A stretch of 64,000 bases of DNA, taken from the NCBI GenBank assembly GCA_965200925.1, contig OZ241738.1, forward strand, positions 3,348,001 to 3,412,000. Reading direction: 5' to 3'. The notes under the pieces were generated by a model that saw only the letters and a list, made by a program, of their open reading frames with translations, made no database searches and was not told where the DNA came from. Source of the stretch: WTGU01 sp965200925. Lineage in GTDB: Bacteria > Pseudomonadota > Alphaproteobacteria > UBA828. A program made the position numbers and the translations under genes. This document shows positions 8,381 to 16,754 of the stretch, piece by piece; the first letter of the stretch is position 1; each line of letters begins with the position of its first letter.

Positions 8381-8482
8381 CATGACCAGCTGGTCGCAGA
8401 GATACGCAGCACGATCGCGGTGGTCATGGGCATCTTCTGGGTGCTCGTCCTGGTAGTCGTGCTACATGCCGTCTTCAGCTGA
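8381..8482 (+). pseudogene. C-terminal fragment of a small one-helix membrane protein
   Basis: A plus-strand frame ending at the TGA at 8482 encodes HDQLVAEIRSTIAVVMGIFW followed by VLVLVVVLHAVFS: a polar helix and then a strong membrane segment, like the end of many phage or small coiled-coil membrane proteins. Upstream the frame is open but low-complexity Pro/Arg/Ala and no start is convincing. The family is not recognised. It overlaps the stop of the opposite-strand phage-like fragment at 8462. Confidence 0.3.
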
Positions 8483-8650
8483 TCTCTTCCGCGCCAGCGC
8501 CGCCGTCGCGACACTTTCCAGCACGCGGAGGCGATCCAGCAGGTCGGCGGACCAAGCCACGCCGAAGGCGTCCGCGGCAGCGCCGACGCCGGCGTAATCG
8601 AGGCCGAACACCCCGCCCAGCCCGCCCCGCCGGCGCGCAATCGGGCAGGA
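8462..8650 (-). pseudogene. DUF1799-like phage protein fragment
   Basis: A minus-strand frame without a start codon encodes GGLGGVFGLDYAGVGAAADA then FGVAWSADLLDRLRVLE and a short C-terminal helix, ending at TAG (8462-8464). The GLDYA...LLDRLRVLE pattern recalls DUF1799, a small protein coded in tail modules of alphaproteobacterial phages. The frame is closed by a TGA (8651-8653) directly upstream, and no other phage gene is adjacent. It is therefore interpreted as prophage or gene-transfer-agent debris. The family assignment is from memory of the motif. Confidence 0.4.
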
Positions 8651-8661
8651 TCAAGGCAAGC

Positions 8662-8735
8662 CAGCGGTTCATCGCGGGGTTCCCTTCAAGGTTCGATTGA
8701 CCGGCGCCCCAGCGCCCTCGAAGCGGCCGGGCCAG
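8662..8735 (-). repeat. Duplicated 5' region of the ankyrin lipoprotein gene
   Basis: This stretch matches the region upstream of and into the lipoprotein gene at 1431-1500. Shared blocks are CGGTTCATCGC, GGGTTCC, GGTTCGATTGA and GCGCCCTCGAAG. It carries an SD-like segment and an ATG (minus strand, 8672) starting Met-Asn-Arg-Trp-Leu-Ala, but the frame then runs into the phage-like fragment rather than a lipobox and ankyrin units. It is best read as the truncated head of a paralogue. The two copies are 7.2 kb apart. Confidence 0.6.
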
Positions 8736-8834
8736 CGCGCCGGTCATCGTCTTCCGGGTCCGGGCGCCGCGTCGAATGGCCATGGGCGCCGCAGAAGTAG
8801 CAGGAAGGAAGCCCGGTTCGGGCCACGTCGCCCC

Positions 8835-9078
8835 GCAGTGAGGGCTCTGCATCCATGAGAGCCTCGAGCGCCGCGTTGTCCGTCAGGTCCACACCGGGCC
8901 GGACGCCTTATCCCTCGGAACACCGGGATGGACGGGGCGGGACCGGCACCGCGCCCCGGATCGTCCAGAACGCACGGAGCGCCCGCTCGATCGTCGCCTT
9001 CAGGGTCGTGCGCTCTCCCGCCGCATGAGCCTTGGTCGCGCCCGGCGGCGCGTCGTTGATGTCGATGATCGTCCTCAT
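8835..9078 (-). pseudogene. VapB-type antitoxin, frameshifted
   Basis: From the ATG at 9078 the frame reads MRTIIDINDAPPGATKAHAA then GERTTLKATIERALRAFW, matching the ribbon-helix-helix N-terminus of VapB antitoxins (RHH autoregulators). The frame stops early after RCSEG. The typical C-terminal toxin-binding segment, GVRPGVDLTDNAALEALMD, continues in a different frame, so one or two indels broke the gene. No intact vapC partner follows; a PIN-domain tail remains at 7811-7907. The locus is interpreted as a dead toxin-antitoxin module. Confidence 0.6.
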
Positions 9079-9236
9079 GCGCGAAGACACATTGATCCCT
9101 GTGCCTTATGCAAGAATTCGCATCCGAAGCGCCCTTCCCGGCCGGCGGCGCGCCCCGCGCGGATTTGACTCGGATTCCGAACCGGTGTTCCTTCGCTCGC
9201 GCGCCGGCGGCGCGGCCGGATCGGAGAAGCAAGCCT

Positions 9237-10454
9237 ATGCTCACCTTGCCCAAGGAGGAATTGCGGGGGCATTTCACCATGCTGCCGATGGACGAGGTCC
9301 ATTTCGGCTGCGGCAGCCTCGCGCAGCTTTCCGCCGAACTCGAGAAGCACGGCGTGCGCCGGGCGGTGGTCGTCACCAGCCATTCGCTGACGCGGCAGGG
9401 CGCCCTGCTGGACAAGGTGGTGGCCGCGACCGGCGGGCGCTGTGCCGGCGTGTTCCCCGAGACGGTGCAGCACGTCCCCCGTCGGAGCGTCATCGCCGCC
9501 GCCGCCTTCGCCCGCGAGAAAGGCGCCGACGCGCTGATCAGCTTCGGCGGCGGCACGCCGAACGACACGGCCAAGGCGGCGGCCATCTGCCTCGCCGAAG
9601 GGATCGACGAACCGGCCGGCCTCGACGCCTGCACGATCAAGTTCACCTACCCGGACAAGGTGGAAATGCCGGCCCTCGGCGCCGACCCCGTCCCGCTGTT
9701 CGCCGTCCCGACGACGCTCTCGGCGGGGGAGTTCACCTATTTCGTCGGCGTCACCGACGAGGCGCGCAAGGTCAAGGACCTCGCGGTCGACCGGCGGCTC
9801 ACGGCGAAGGCCGTGTTCCTGGACCCGGACCTCACCCTGGAGACGCCGGCGCGGCTCTGGCTCGGCACCGGGATGCGCGCCGTCGACCACTGCATCGAGG
9901 CGTTGTGCTCGACCACCCGCCAGCCCTTCACCGACGCCCTCGCCTACCGCGCCCTCGCCATGCTGACGCGCTACCTGCGCGAGACCAGGCGGGATGCGGG
10001 CGACAAGACGGCGCGCGGGCAGTGCATGGTGGCGGCCTGGATGTCGGTCTGTGGCCTCGCCAACGTCACGCTCGGGCTCAGCCACGGCATCGGCCACCAG
10101 CTCGGTGCCCGCTGCGACGTCCCCCACGGCGAGACCTCGGCCGTGATGATGCCGCACGTGATGGCGTTCAACCGCCCGGTGACCGCCGCCCGGCAGGCTT
10201 GGGTGGCCGAGGCGATGGGCCTCGATGCGGGCGCCATGGGCGAGGAGGCGGCGGCGCGGGCGGCGGCGGACGAAGTGGCCAGGCTGGTACGCGCGGACAT
10301 GGGCCTGCCCTGGCGGCTGCGCGACGTCGGAGTCACCGAGGACGATTTCGAGGGGATCGCGGCGGACGCGCTGGAAGACATCATCGTCGCCAGCAATCCG
10401 CGCCGGGTGTCCTCCACGAACGAGGTCGTCGATCTGTTGCGCGCGGCCTGGTAA
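9237..10454 (+). CDS. Iron-containing alcohol dehydrogenase / maleylacetate-reductase-like
   Basis: 405 residues from the ATG at 9237, which has GGAGAAG upstream; the open frame extends 43 codons further but that part is not family-like. The fold is that of group III (Fe-dependent) dehydrogenases: the dinucleotide-binding GGGTPNDTAKAAA, then the metal-binding helix region with GMRAVDHCIEA and LGLSHGIGHQLGARCDVPHG (His ligands). It would interconvert an alcohol and a carbonyl using NAD(P)H. It lies directly upstream of the hyuAB pair and may act in the same catabolic route; the substrate is unknown. Confidence 0.85.
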   Translation: MLTLPKEELRGHFTMLPMDEVHFGCGSLAQLSAELEKHGVRRAVVVTSHSLTRQGALLDKVVAATGGRCAGVFPETVQHVPRRSVIAAAAFAREKGADALISFGGGTPNDTAKAAAICLAEGIDEPAGLDACTIKFTYPDKVEMPALGADPVPLFAVPTTLSAGEFTYFVGVTDEARKVKDLAVDRRLTAKAVFLDPDLTLETPARLWLGTGMRAVDHCIEALCSTTRQPFTDALAYRALAMLTRYLRETRRDAGDKTARGQCMVAAWMSVCGLANVTLGLSHGIGHQLGARCDVPHGETSAVMMPHVMAFNRPVTAARQAWVAEAMGLDAGAMGEEAAARAAADEVARLVRADMGLPWRLRDVGVTEDDFEGIAADALEDIIVASNPRRVSSTNEVVDLLRAAW

Positions 10455-10579
10455 CGCGGTCGGAAACGGGATAGGGCCATGGCGGCCGACGAATCCATCC
10501 ACCATCCACTATCCACCATCCACGACCCTGATCCACTATCCACCGCCCCTGGCAGCGCGGTCGGAAACGGGAGAGGCCC
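10455..10579. repeat. CCACTATCC repeat bracketed by a duplicated leader
   Basis: Between the dehydrogenase stop and hyuA there are two copies of GCGGTCGGAAACGGGA plus a few bases ending in ATGG: one at about 10457 and one ending at the hyuA start. Between them lies a run of CCATCCACTATCCACC-type words (10488-10552), the same family as the repeats at 784-960 and 16755-16877. The arrangement resembles a ~26-bp duplication flanking inserted repeat DNA. Only the downstream copy leads into hyuA. Confidence 0.8.
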
Positions 10580-12667
10580 ATGGGCTATCGCATCGCCGTC
10601 GATACCGGCGGCACGTTCACCGATGTGGTCATCGCCGACGGCGAGGGCCGGCTCACCGTCGGCAAGGCGCTGACCACGCCGGACCGGACCTTCGAGGGGT
10701 TCCGCGCCGCCCTCGCCAACGCCGGCGAGATCGCCGGCATCTCCTTCGACCGCCTGGTCGGCGAGACCGAGATGCTGATCTACGGGACGACGCGCTCGAC
10801 CAATTCGATCATCGAGGGCAAGGTCGCGAAGACGGCGCTGCTCGTCACCCAGGGCTTCCCGGACACGCTCCTCTACCGCCACGGCGGTAAACGCGAGCCC
10901 CTCAATCTGGCGATGGAGTTTCCGCCGCCCTACATCCCGCGCCGCCTCACCTTCGAGATCCCGGAGCGAATCAACGCCGAAGGCGGCGTCGAGCGGGCGC
11001 TCGACGAGGCGGCCGCGCGGGCGCTCATCGGGGGCCTGCCGCGCAAGGGCATCGAGGCGGTGGCCGTCGCGCTGCTCTGGTCGATTGCGAACCCCGCCCA
11101 CGAGCTGCGGCTGGGCGAACTCGTCGCGGAGATCATGCCGGGCGTCCCCTGCACGCTCTCGCACCAGCTCAACCCGATCATCCGGGAGTTCCCGCGCACG
11201 TCCTCCACCGCCATCGACGCCTCGCTGAAACCACTCATGCAGAGCCACCTTTCGGCCTTCGAAAGCGACCTGCGGGCGGCGGGCTGCCGGGGCGAGATAT
11301 TGGTCGGCACCTCGTCGGGCGGCGTGATGCACGTGGAAGACGTGGTCGCGAAGCCGATCTACACCGTGAAGTCGGGGCCGTCGATGGGGCCGCTCGCCGG
11401 CATCGCCTACGCCGCGGCGGAAGGCCAGGGCGACGACGTCATCATCGTCGACACCGGCGGCACCACCTTCGACGTGAGCCTCGTGCGCGGCGGCCAGGTC
11501 AAATACACCCGCGACACGTGGCTGCTTGGCGAGTGGATCGGCCACAATCTCGGGCTGTCCTCGGTGGACGTGCGCAGCGTCGGCGCCGGCGGCGGCTCCA
11601 TCGCCTGGATCGATTCCGGCGGGCTCCTGCGCGTGGGCCCGCAGAGCGCCGGCGCCCGGCCCGGCCCCGCCTGCTACGGCGCCGGCGGGCGCGCACCGAC
11701 CGTCACCGACGCCGCCGTGGTGCTCGGCTACATCGACCCGGACTACTTCCTGGGCGGGCGCATGGCCCTCGACGTGAAGGCGGCGCGCGAGGCGCTGGCG
11801 GCGCTCGCCGAACCGCTGCACCTTTCCCTCGACCAAGCCGCCTCTGCCGTGCTCACCCTGGCCGGCGAGCAGATGATCAAGGCGATCCAGGAGATCACCG
11901 TCCAGGACGGGGTGGATCCGGGCGAGAGCATCATCGTCGCCGGCGGCGGCGCCGCCGGGCTCAACATCGTCCCCATCGCCGAGGCGCTGGGCTGCCGCAA
12001 GGTCCTGCTGCCGCGCGAGGCCGGCGCGCTCAGCGCCTGCGGCGGGCAGTTCTCCAACATCGTCACCGAGTTCAGCGCGAGCCGCTATGCCCACTCGGCC
12101 AGCTTCGACTTCGAAGGCGTGGGCGCGACGCTCGCCGGCATCGCCGGGCGCATGGACGAATTCGAAGCGAAGCTCCGCGGGCGCGGCATCGCGCGCTTCG
12201 CCCGCGAATACTTCGTCGAGGCCCGCTACATCAACCAGCAGTGGGAGATGGAAATCCCCATGCCGATGGACCGCTTCGTCGGCGCGGGCGACGTGGAGCG
12301 GCTGGTCGAAACCTTCCACGAAGTCCATTTCAGGCGCTACGCGGTCAAGGAAGAGGGCGGCGCCATCGAGTGCGTCAACTGGAAGGGCCGCATCACGTCG
12401 TTCCTCGACAAGCCGTCCCTGCCGACGGAACCGGCCGGGGACTCCGCGCCGCCGCCGCCGCGCCGGACGACCCGCGCCTATTTCGGGGAGGCCGGAAGCC
12501 TGGACACGCCGTTCCACCTCGGCGACGATCTGGCGCCCGGCATGGTCATCCCGGGGCCTGCGATCGTCGAGGAGCCGACCACGACCATCGTCGTCTATCC
12601 GGGCGCGACGGCGCTGGTCACCGCCGGGCGGAACTACCTGCTGGAGACCGGCGCGACCGGTGCGTGA
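10580..12667 (+). CDS. hyuA: Hydantoinase/oxoprolinase family subunit A (HyuA-type)
   Basis: 695 residues, the usual length. It begins YRIAVDTGGTFTDVVIADGE, the ASKHA-type phosphate-binding motif of the hydantoinase/oxoprolinase A family, and repeats the pattern mid-protein as VIIVDTGGTTFDVSLV. GGSIAWIDSGG and a third glycine-rich block, IIVAGGGAAGLNIVPIAEAL, follow. Members hydrolyse N-methylhydantoin or 5-oxoproline with ATP, or act as the activating subunit of acetone/acetophenone carboxylases, so the substrate is open. It forms an operon with hyuB (11-bp gap). Confidence 0.88.
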   Translation: MGYRIAVDTGGTFTDVVIADGEGRLTVGKALTTPDRTFEGFRAALANAGEIAGISFDRLVGETEMLIYGTTRSTNSIIEGKVAKTALLVTQGFPDTLLYRHGGKREPLNLAMEFPPPYIPRRLTFEIPERINAEGGVERALDEAAARALIGGLPRKGIEAVAVALLWSIANPAHELRLGELVAEIMPGVPCTLSHQLNPIIREFPRTSSTAIDASLKPLMQSHLSAFESDLRAAGCRGEILVGTSSGGVMHVEDVVAKPIYTVKSGPSMGPLAGIAYAAAEGQGDDVIIVDTGGTTFDVSLVRGGQVKYTRDTWLLGEWIGHNLGLSSVDVRSVGAGGGSIAWIDSGGLLRVGPQSAGARPGPACYGAGGRAPTVTDAAVVLGYIDPDYFLGGRMALDVKAAREALAALAEPLHLSLDQAASAVLTLAGEQMIKAIQEITVQDGVDPGESIIVAGGGAAGLNIVPIAEALGCRKVLLPREAGALSACGGQFSNIVTEFSASRYAHSASFDFEGVGATLAGIAGRMDEFEAKLRGRGIARFAREYFVEARYINQQWEMEIPMPMDRFVGAGDVERLVETFHEVHFRRYAVKEEGGAIECVNWKGRITSFLDKPSLPTEPAGDSAPPPPRRTTRAYFGEAGSLDTPFHLGDDLAPGMVIPGPAIVEEPTTTIVVYPGATALVTAGRNYLLETGATGA

Positions 12668-12678
12668 GGGAGGAAGCG

Positions 12679-14487
12679 ATGGCGCGAGCGACCGCCGAAG
12701 CGGCGCGCGAGAACCGGATCGATCCGGTCCTGCTGCCGGTCATGGCGAACCGCATGGACGCGGTGTGCCGGGAAATGACCAACACCATGCTGCTTGCCGC
12801 GCGATCCTCGGTGATCGGGATGGCGCGGGACTTCTCCTGCGCGGTCATCACCTCGGACAACCAGGTGCTGGCCGTCGCCGAAGGCTTCCCGATTCACGTC
12901 TGGGGCACCAACATCCAGACGAAATCGATGCAGGACCTGCACCCGGACTACGCCGAGGGCGATGCCTTCCTCCACAACGACCCCTATCTCGGCAACACCC
13001 ACCCGGCCGACCACACCATCCTGGTGCCGGTCTTCCACGAGGGGGAGCACTTCTTCACCGTCGCGGTGAAGGCCCACCAGGCCGACGTCGGCAACAGCCT
13101 GCCCACGACCTACATGGCCCAGGCCGGGGATGTCTACGAGGAGGGCGCGCTGATCTTCCCCTGCGTCCAGGTGCAGAAGGATTTCCGCGACGTCGACGAC
13201 ATCATCCGCATGTGCGAGCGCCGCATCCGCGTGCCGGAGCAGTGGTTCGGCGACTATCTCGCGGCGGTGGGCGCGGCGCGGATCGGCGAACGGGCGCTCA
13301 AGGCCTTCGTCGCCAAATACGGCCCCCACGCCGTCCGGCAATTCGTGGATGAATGGTTCGCCTATTCCGAGCGGCGCTGCATCGACGCCATCCGCAAGCT
13401 CCCGGAGGGCACGCTGAGGGGCGCGCAGGCGCACGACCCGATCGAGCCCTGGGTGCCGGAGGGCATTCCGGTGAACGTCTCGATCGCGATCGACCCGGCC
13501 GAGGCGCGGGTTACGGTCGACCTGCGCGACAACGTCGACTGCATCGATGCCGGCCTCAACCTGACGGAGACGACCTCGACCATGGCGGCGGTGCAAGGGG
13601 TGCTCACCTGCCTGGGCGAGGACCTGCCGCCCAACTCCGGCACCATGCGCCGGATCGACGTGCTGCTGCGCGAGAACTGCGCGGTGGGCATCCCGCGTTT
13701 CCCCCACAGCTGCTCGGTCGCCACCACCAACCTGACGGACGTGATCGTCAACGTCACCCAGTCGGCCTTCGCCGAGCTCGGCGAAGGCCAGGGCTTCGCG
13801 CACGGCAACTACTGCAACTCGGCCGCCGCCGGCGTCGCCTCCGGCACCGACTGGCGCCGCGCGGGCGAGCCCTACATCAATCAGATGTTCATGATGGGCG
13901 GCGGCGGCGGCGCCTCGGCGGAGAACGACGGGATGCACTACCTGTTCGTGCCGGTCGCCGCGGGCCTGCTTTACCGCGACAGCATCGAGATCAACGAGCA
14001 GCGCTTCCCGGTGCTGATCGACAAGATGCACGTCGTCACCGATTCCATGGGCCACGGCCGCAGGCGGGGCGGGCCGGCGACCGAGGTGGTCATGGGGCCG
14101 CGCCGGGATCCGATGCGCATCCTCCATGTCTGCAACGGCCTCCGGAGCGCGCCCAGGGGCGTGCGTGGCGGCACCGGCTCCCGCTTCGGCGGCAACGTCA
14201 AGATCGGCAAGGACGGTGCCGAGCACCCATACCCGGCCGTCATGGTGTGCGACCTCGAAGGCGGCGAGCGCCTGCGGGCGCTGGACCAGGGCGGCGGCGG
14301 CTACGGCAGCCCGCTCGAGCGCGAGCCCGCGCGGGTGCTGGCCGACGTCGCCGAACGCTACGTCTCGATCGAGACGGCCCGCGACGTCTACGGCGTGGTC
14401 GTCGCCGGCAGCGCGGACGACGATACCCTCGCGGTGGACGCCGTCGCCACCGCCGCCCTCCGGAAACGCATGGCCGCCGCCGCGTAA
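12679..14487 (+). CDS. hyuB: Hydantoinase/oxoprolinase family subunit B (HyuB-type)
   Basis: 602 residues from the ATG at 12679, which has GAGGGAGGAAG upstream. Family features are DPVLLPVMANRMDAVCREM near the N-terminus, DAFLHNDPYLGNTHPADHTI (metal-binding region), AHQADVGNSLPTTY, and the Gly-rich tail around GGTGSRFGG and DQGGGGYGSP. HyuB pairs with HyuA in an ATP-dependent amidohydrolase or carboxylase. Missing from the neighbourhood is any gamma subunit of the acetone-carboxylase type, which slightly favours hydantoin/oxoproline-like chemistry. Confidence 0.88.
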   Translation: MARATAEAARENRIDPVLLPVMANRMDAVCREMTNTMLLAARSSVIGMARDFSCAVITSDNQVLAVAEGFPIHVWGTNIQTKSMQDLHPDYAEGDAFLHNDPYLGNTHPADHTILVPVFHEGEHFFTVAVKAHQADVGNSLPTTYMAQAGDVYEEGALIFPCVQVQKDFRDVDDIIRMCERRIRVPEQWFGDYLAAVGAARIGERALKAFVAKYGPHAVRQFVDEWFAYSERRCIDAIRKLPEGTLRGAQAHDPIEPWVPEGIPVNVSIAIDPAEARVTVDLRDNVDCIDAGLNLTETTSTMAAVQGVLTCLGEDLPPNSGTMRRIDVLLRENCAVGIPRFPHSCSVATTNLTDVIVNVTQSAFAELGEGQGFAHGNYCNSAAAGVASGTDWRRAGEPYINQMFMMGGGGGASAENDGMHYLFVPVAAGLLYRDSIEINEQRFPVLIDKMHVVTDSMGHGRRRGGPATEVVMGPRRDPMRILHVCNGLRSAPRGVRGGTGSRFGGNVKIGKDGAEHPYPAVMVCDLEGGERLRALDQGGGGYGSPLEREPARVLADVAERYVSIETARDVYGVVVAGSADDDTLAVDAVATAALRKRMAAAA

Positions 14488-14511
14488 CCCCCGTGCCGTG
14501 AAGAAGGCGCG

Positions 14512-14883
14512 TTACGGCTCCCGGCTCAGGCCGCCGGCTTCCAGCGCGTCGAGGTAAGCACGCCAGATTTCGTCGCGGTGCTCGGCCAAGTGGCGGAGGT
14601 AGCGCCACGTGTAGATGCCGGTGTCGTGCAGGTCGTCGAAATGGATGCGCACGGCGTAGTTGCCGACCGGCTCGATCAGGGTGATGCCGACGTGGCGGCG
14701 GCCGGCGACGATGGTCTTCCCCTCGCCGTGGCCCCTCACCTCCGCCGACGGGCTCTCGACGCGGAGCAGTTCGGCGGGCAGGCGGCAGCCGAGACCGTCG
14801 TCGAAATCGATCTCGAGGAGCTTCTCCGCGCTCCTGTAGCGGAGCTCCGTGGGCCGGGGCTGGGCCGCGAAGGGCGTGCTCAC
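14512..14883 (-). CDS. DUF971 (GBBH-like N-terminal domain) protein
   Basis: 123 residues. It starts at GTG (14883), overlapping the upstream TGA in a GTGA arrangement. PTELRYRSAEKLLEIDFDDG, CRLPAELLRVESPSAEVRGH, and the C-terminal NYAVRIHFDDLHDTGIYTW match the single-domain DUF971 family, related to the N-terminal domain of gamma-butyrobetaine hydroxylase and found with Fe-S assembly (ApbC/Mrp) genes. The exact role is unknown. It is co-transcribed with the Trm112-like gene upstream. Confidence 0.85.
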   Translation of the reverse strand: MSTPFAAQPRPTELRYRSAEKLLEIDFDDGLGCRLPAELLRVESPSAEVRGHGEGKTIVAGRRHVGITLIEPVGNYAVRIHFDDLHDTGIYTWRYLRHLAEHRDEIWRAYLDALEAGGLSREP

Positions 14884-15080
14884 CGGGCCTCGTCGTCCTC
14901 GAGGGGGCGCGCTTCCTCGGCCAGCATGATCGGGATGCCGTCGCGAATCGGGAAGGCCAGCCGGGCCTTGTCGCTGATCAACTCCTGGCGTTCCCCGTCG
15001 TAGCGCAGCGTTTCCCTGGTCACCGGGCAGACCAGGATCTCCAGCAATTTCGGGTCGACGATGCTCCGTTCCTCCGCCAT
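14880..15080 (-). CDS. Trm112-family protein
   Basis: 66 residues. PKLLEILVCPVTRETLRYDG and LAFPIRDGIPIML are the Trm112/YcaR signature. Family members are small scaffold or activator proteins for methyltransferases; here the zinc-type CxxC pairs are reduced to one Cys (CPVT), as in many bacterial versions. The ATG at 15080 has GGGAG upstream. It sits in a minus-strand series cnoX - Lon-N - Trm112 - DUF971 with short gaps. Confidence 0.88.
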   Translation of the reverse strand: MAEERSIVDPKLLEILVCPVTRETLRYDGERQELISDKARLAFPIRDGIPIMLAEEARPLEDDEAR

Positions 15081-15091
15081 TTCTCGCTCCC

Positions 15092-15760
15092 TCACTGGAC
15101 GCGCTGCGGTGGCCGGTCCGGCTGGTGAACCGCCATCCGCAACAACGCCTCGATCATGCGGACCCGCTCGGCCTCGCCCCGGCATTCGAGGAGCGCCTGC
15201 TTCTCGTTCGGCGCGAAGGGGCAGGCCATCGCCAAGCCGGTGATCAGCGCCTCGTCACCGGCCCGGTCGATGGCGTCCCAGTTGACGGTGAGTCCGTGGC
15301 GCTCGAAATAGGATTTGAGCGCGGGAACGAGCCGCCCGCGGTCGATCGCGAGGGGCGTCGCTTCCGGCAAGTCGCCGGCGAAGCGGCGGTAGTCGGCGCG
15401 AACGCGCCGATAGAGCAGGCCCTCCGCTTCGTGCTCGCCCGCGATCTCGAAGCGGCACACCCCGGCCAGGGTGATCAGGAAGCGATTGTCCGGCGTCTCC
15501 GAAAAGGAAACGATCCGCCCGAGGCAACCGGTCGGATAGACCTCGGGCGCGGCCAGATCGGCCTTCGGATCGGTGGGCTGCACCATGCCGATCATCCGGT
15601 GCGATCCCATCGCGTCCTGGACCATCTGAAGGTAACGCTTCTCGAAGATGTTGAGCGGCAGGCGCCCGCGCGGCAGCAGCAGCACCCCCGGCAGCGGGAA
15701 GATCGGAACGACGCGCGGCAGGTCGCGGACGTCGTCCGGGCCGGCGCCGGCTTCGCCCAT
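15092..15760 (-). CDS. Lon N-terminal-domain (LON substrate-binding) protein
   Basis: 222 residues. The LON-domain core starts VVPIFPLPGVLLLPRGRLPL, then NIFEKRYLQMVQDAM and GCLGRIVSF; helical segments follow to the end. No ATPase or Ser-Lys protease domain is present, so this is the stand-alone LON-domain family (COG2802-like), thought to bind unfolded protein; biochemical function is unproven. The ATG at 15760 is 8 bp beyond the cnoX stop, so the two are probably co-transcribed, which fits a proteostasis theme. Confidence 0.88.
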   Translation of the reverse strand: MGEAGAGPDDVRDLPRVVPIFPLPGVLLLPRGRLPLNIFEKRYLQMVQDAMGSHRMIGMVQPTDPKADLAAPEVYPTGCLGRIVSFSETPDNRFLITLAGVCRFEIAGEHEAEGLLYRRVRADYRRFAGDLPEATPLAIDRGRLVPALKSYFERHGLTVNWDAIDRAGDEALITGLAMACPFAPNEKQALLECRGEAERVRMIEALLRMAVHQPDRPPQRVQ

Positions 15761-15768
15761 GCCGCGCC

Positions 15769-16677
15769 TCAGGAGAACAGGATCGACGACAGCTTGCGCC
15801 GCCCCGCGACCGTCAACGGATCCGCATGGCCGAGGGCCTCGAAGAGCTTGACCAGCTGCTGCCGCGCCGCCTGATCGTTCCAGTGCCTGTCCCGGCGGAC
15901 GATCTCGATCAATTCGTCGATGGCCTGCTCGTTGCGCCCGGCCCCGTAATGGGCCATGGCGAGGTCGAAGCGGGCCTGGTGGTCGTTCGGGTTCCCGGCG
16001 AGCCGCGCCTGGAGCGCGCCCGCGTCGCCGGCGGCTTCGCCCGCCTGCTCGGCCAGGGCGAGCGCGGAGACGGCGCTTTCGATCCGCGAGTCCTTCAGCG
16101 CCTCGTCGTCGAGCCCGTCGGCCATCTCGCGGGCCGTATCCAGTTCGCCGGCGGCGACGTGGCAGCGCAGGAGCCCGGCGATGGCCGCCTTCTCGCCCGG
16201 CGCTTGGCGCAGAATCTGGCCGTAGATGTTCGACGCGGCGCCGGAGTCGCCCTCCTCCAGGGCGCGATCGGCCTGTTCCAGCGCCTGTTCGACGGGCGAC
16301 GGGCCGACGGGGCCGGTCAGCCTTTCCACGAAGCGCTTGATCTGGCTCTCCGGCTGGGCGCCGATGAAGCCGTCCACCGGCTGACCCCGGTGGAACGCGA
16401 ACACCGCCGGGATCGACTGGATGCGGAGTTGCTGCGCGATCTCCGGGTTCTGGTCGATATCGACCTTGACGAGCTTCACCTTGCCGCCGGCGGCCGCGAC
16501 GGTCTTCTCCAGGATGGGCGCGAGCTGCTTGCAGGGGCCGCACCAGGGCGCCCAGAAATCGACGATCACGGGCGTGTCGTTGGACGCCTCGATCACGTCG
16601 GCGGCGAAGGTCTGGGTCGTCGCCTCCTTCACGGGCGGCGCGCCGGCGCCCGCCCCCTGGCCGATGATGGGTTCCAT
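15769..16677 (-). CDS. cnoX: Thioredoxin-TPR chaperedoxin, CnoX/YbbN type
   Basis: 302 residues. Residues ~15-125 form a thioredoxin domain with the redox motif WAPWCGPCKQL, unlike E. coli CnoX, which has lost it. TPR-like helices follow (SNIYGQILRQAPGEKAAIAG; ARFDLAMAHYGAGRNEQAID), and the protein ends in the typical RRKLSSILFS. The family holds oxidised clients and hands them to GroEL/DnaK, and the intact CxxC suggests thiol-reducing activity too, as in alphaproteobacterial members. It is the first gene of this minus-strand series. Confidence 0.9.
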   Translation of the reverse strand: MEPIIGQGAGAGAPPVKEATTQTFAADVIEASNDTPVIVDFWAPWCGPCKQLAPILEKTVAAAGGKVKLVKVDIDQNPEIAQQLRIQSIPAVFAFHRGQPVDGFIGAQPESQIKRFVERLTGPVGPSPVEQALEQADRALEEGDSGAASNIYGQILRQAPGEKAAIAGLLRCHVAAGELDTAREMADGLDDEALKDSRIESAVSALALAEQAGEAAGDAGALQARLAGNPNDHQARFDLAMAHYGAGRNEQAIDELIEIVRRDRHWNDQAARQQLVKLFEALGHADPLTVAGRRKLSSILFS

Positions 16678-16754
16678 CCCCCCACGCTCCCGCCTGCGAA
16701 CGATCCCCCTAGATGGCAGCTTGTGCCCGCCCTTGCAAGCCCGCGCACCCTCGC

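Noticed and set aside
8233..8640. 135-codon minus-strand frame in the debris zone
   Set aside because: The adjacent frame encodes the DUF1799-like sequence; this one is low complexity.
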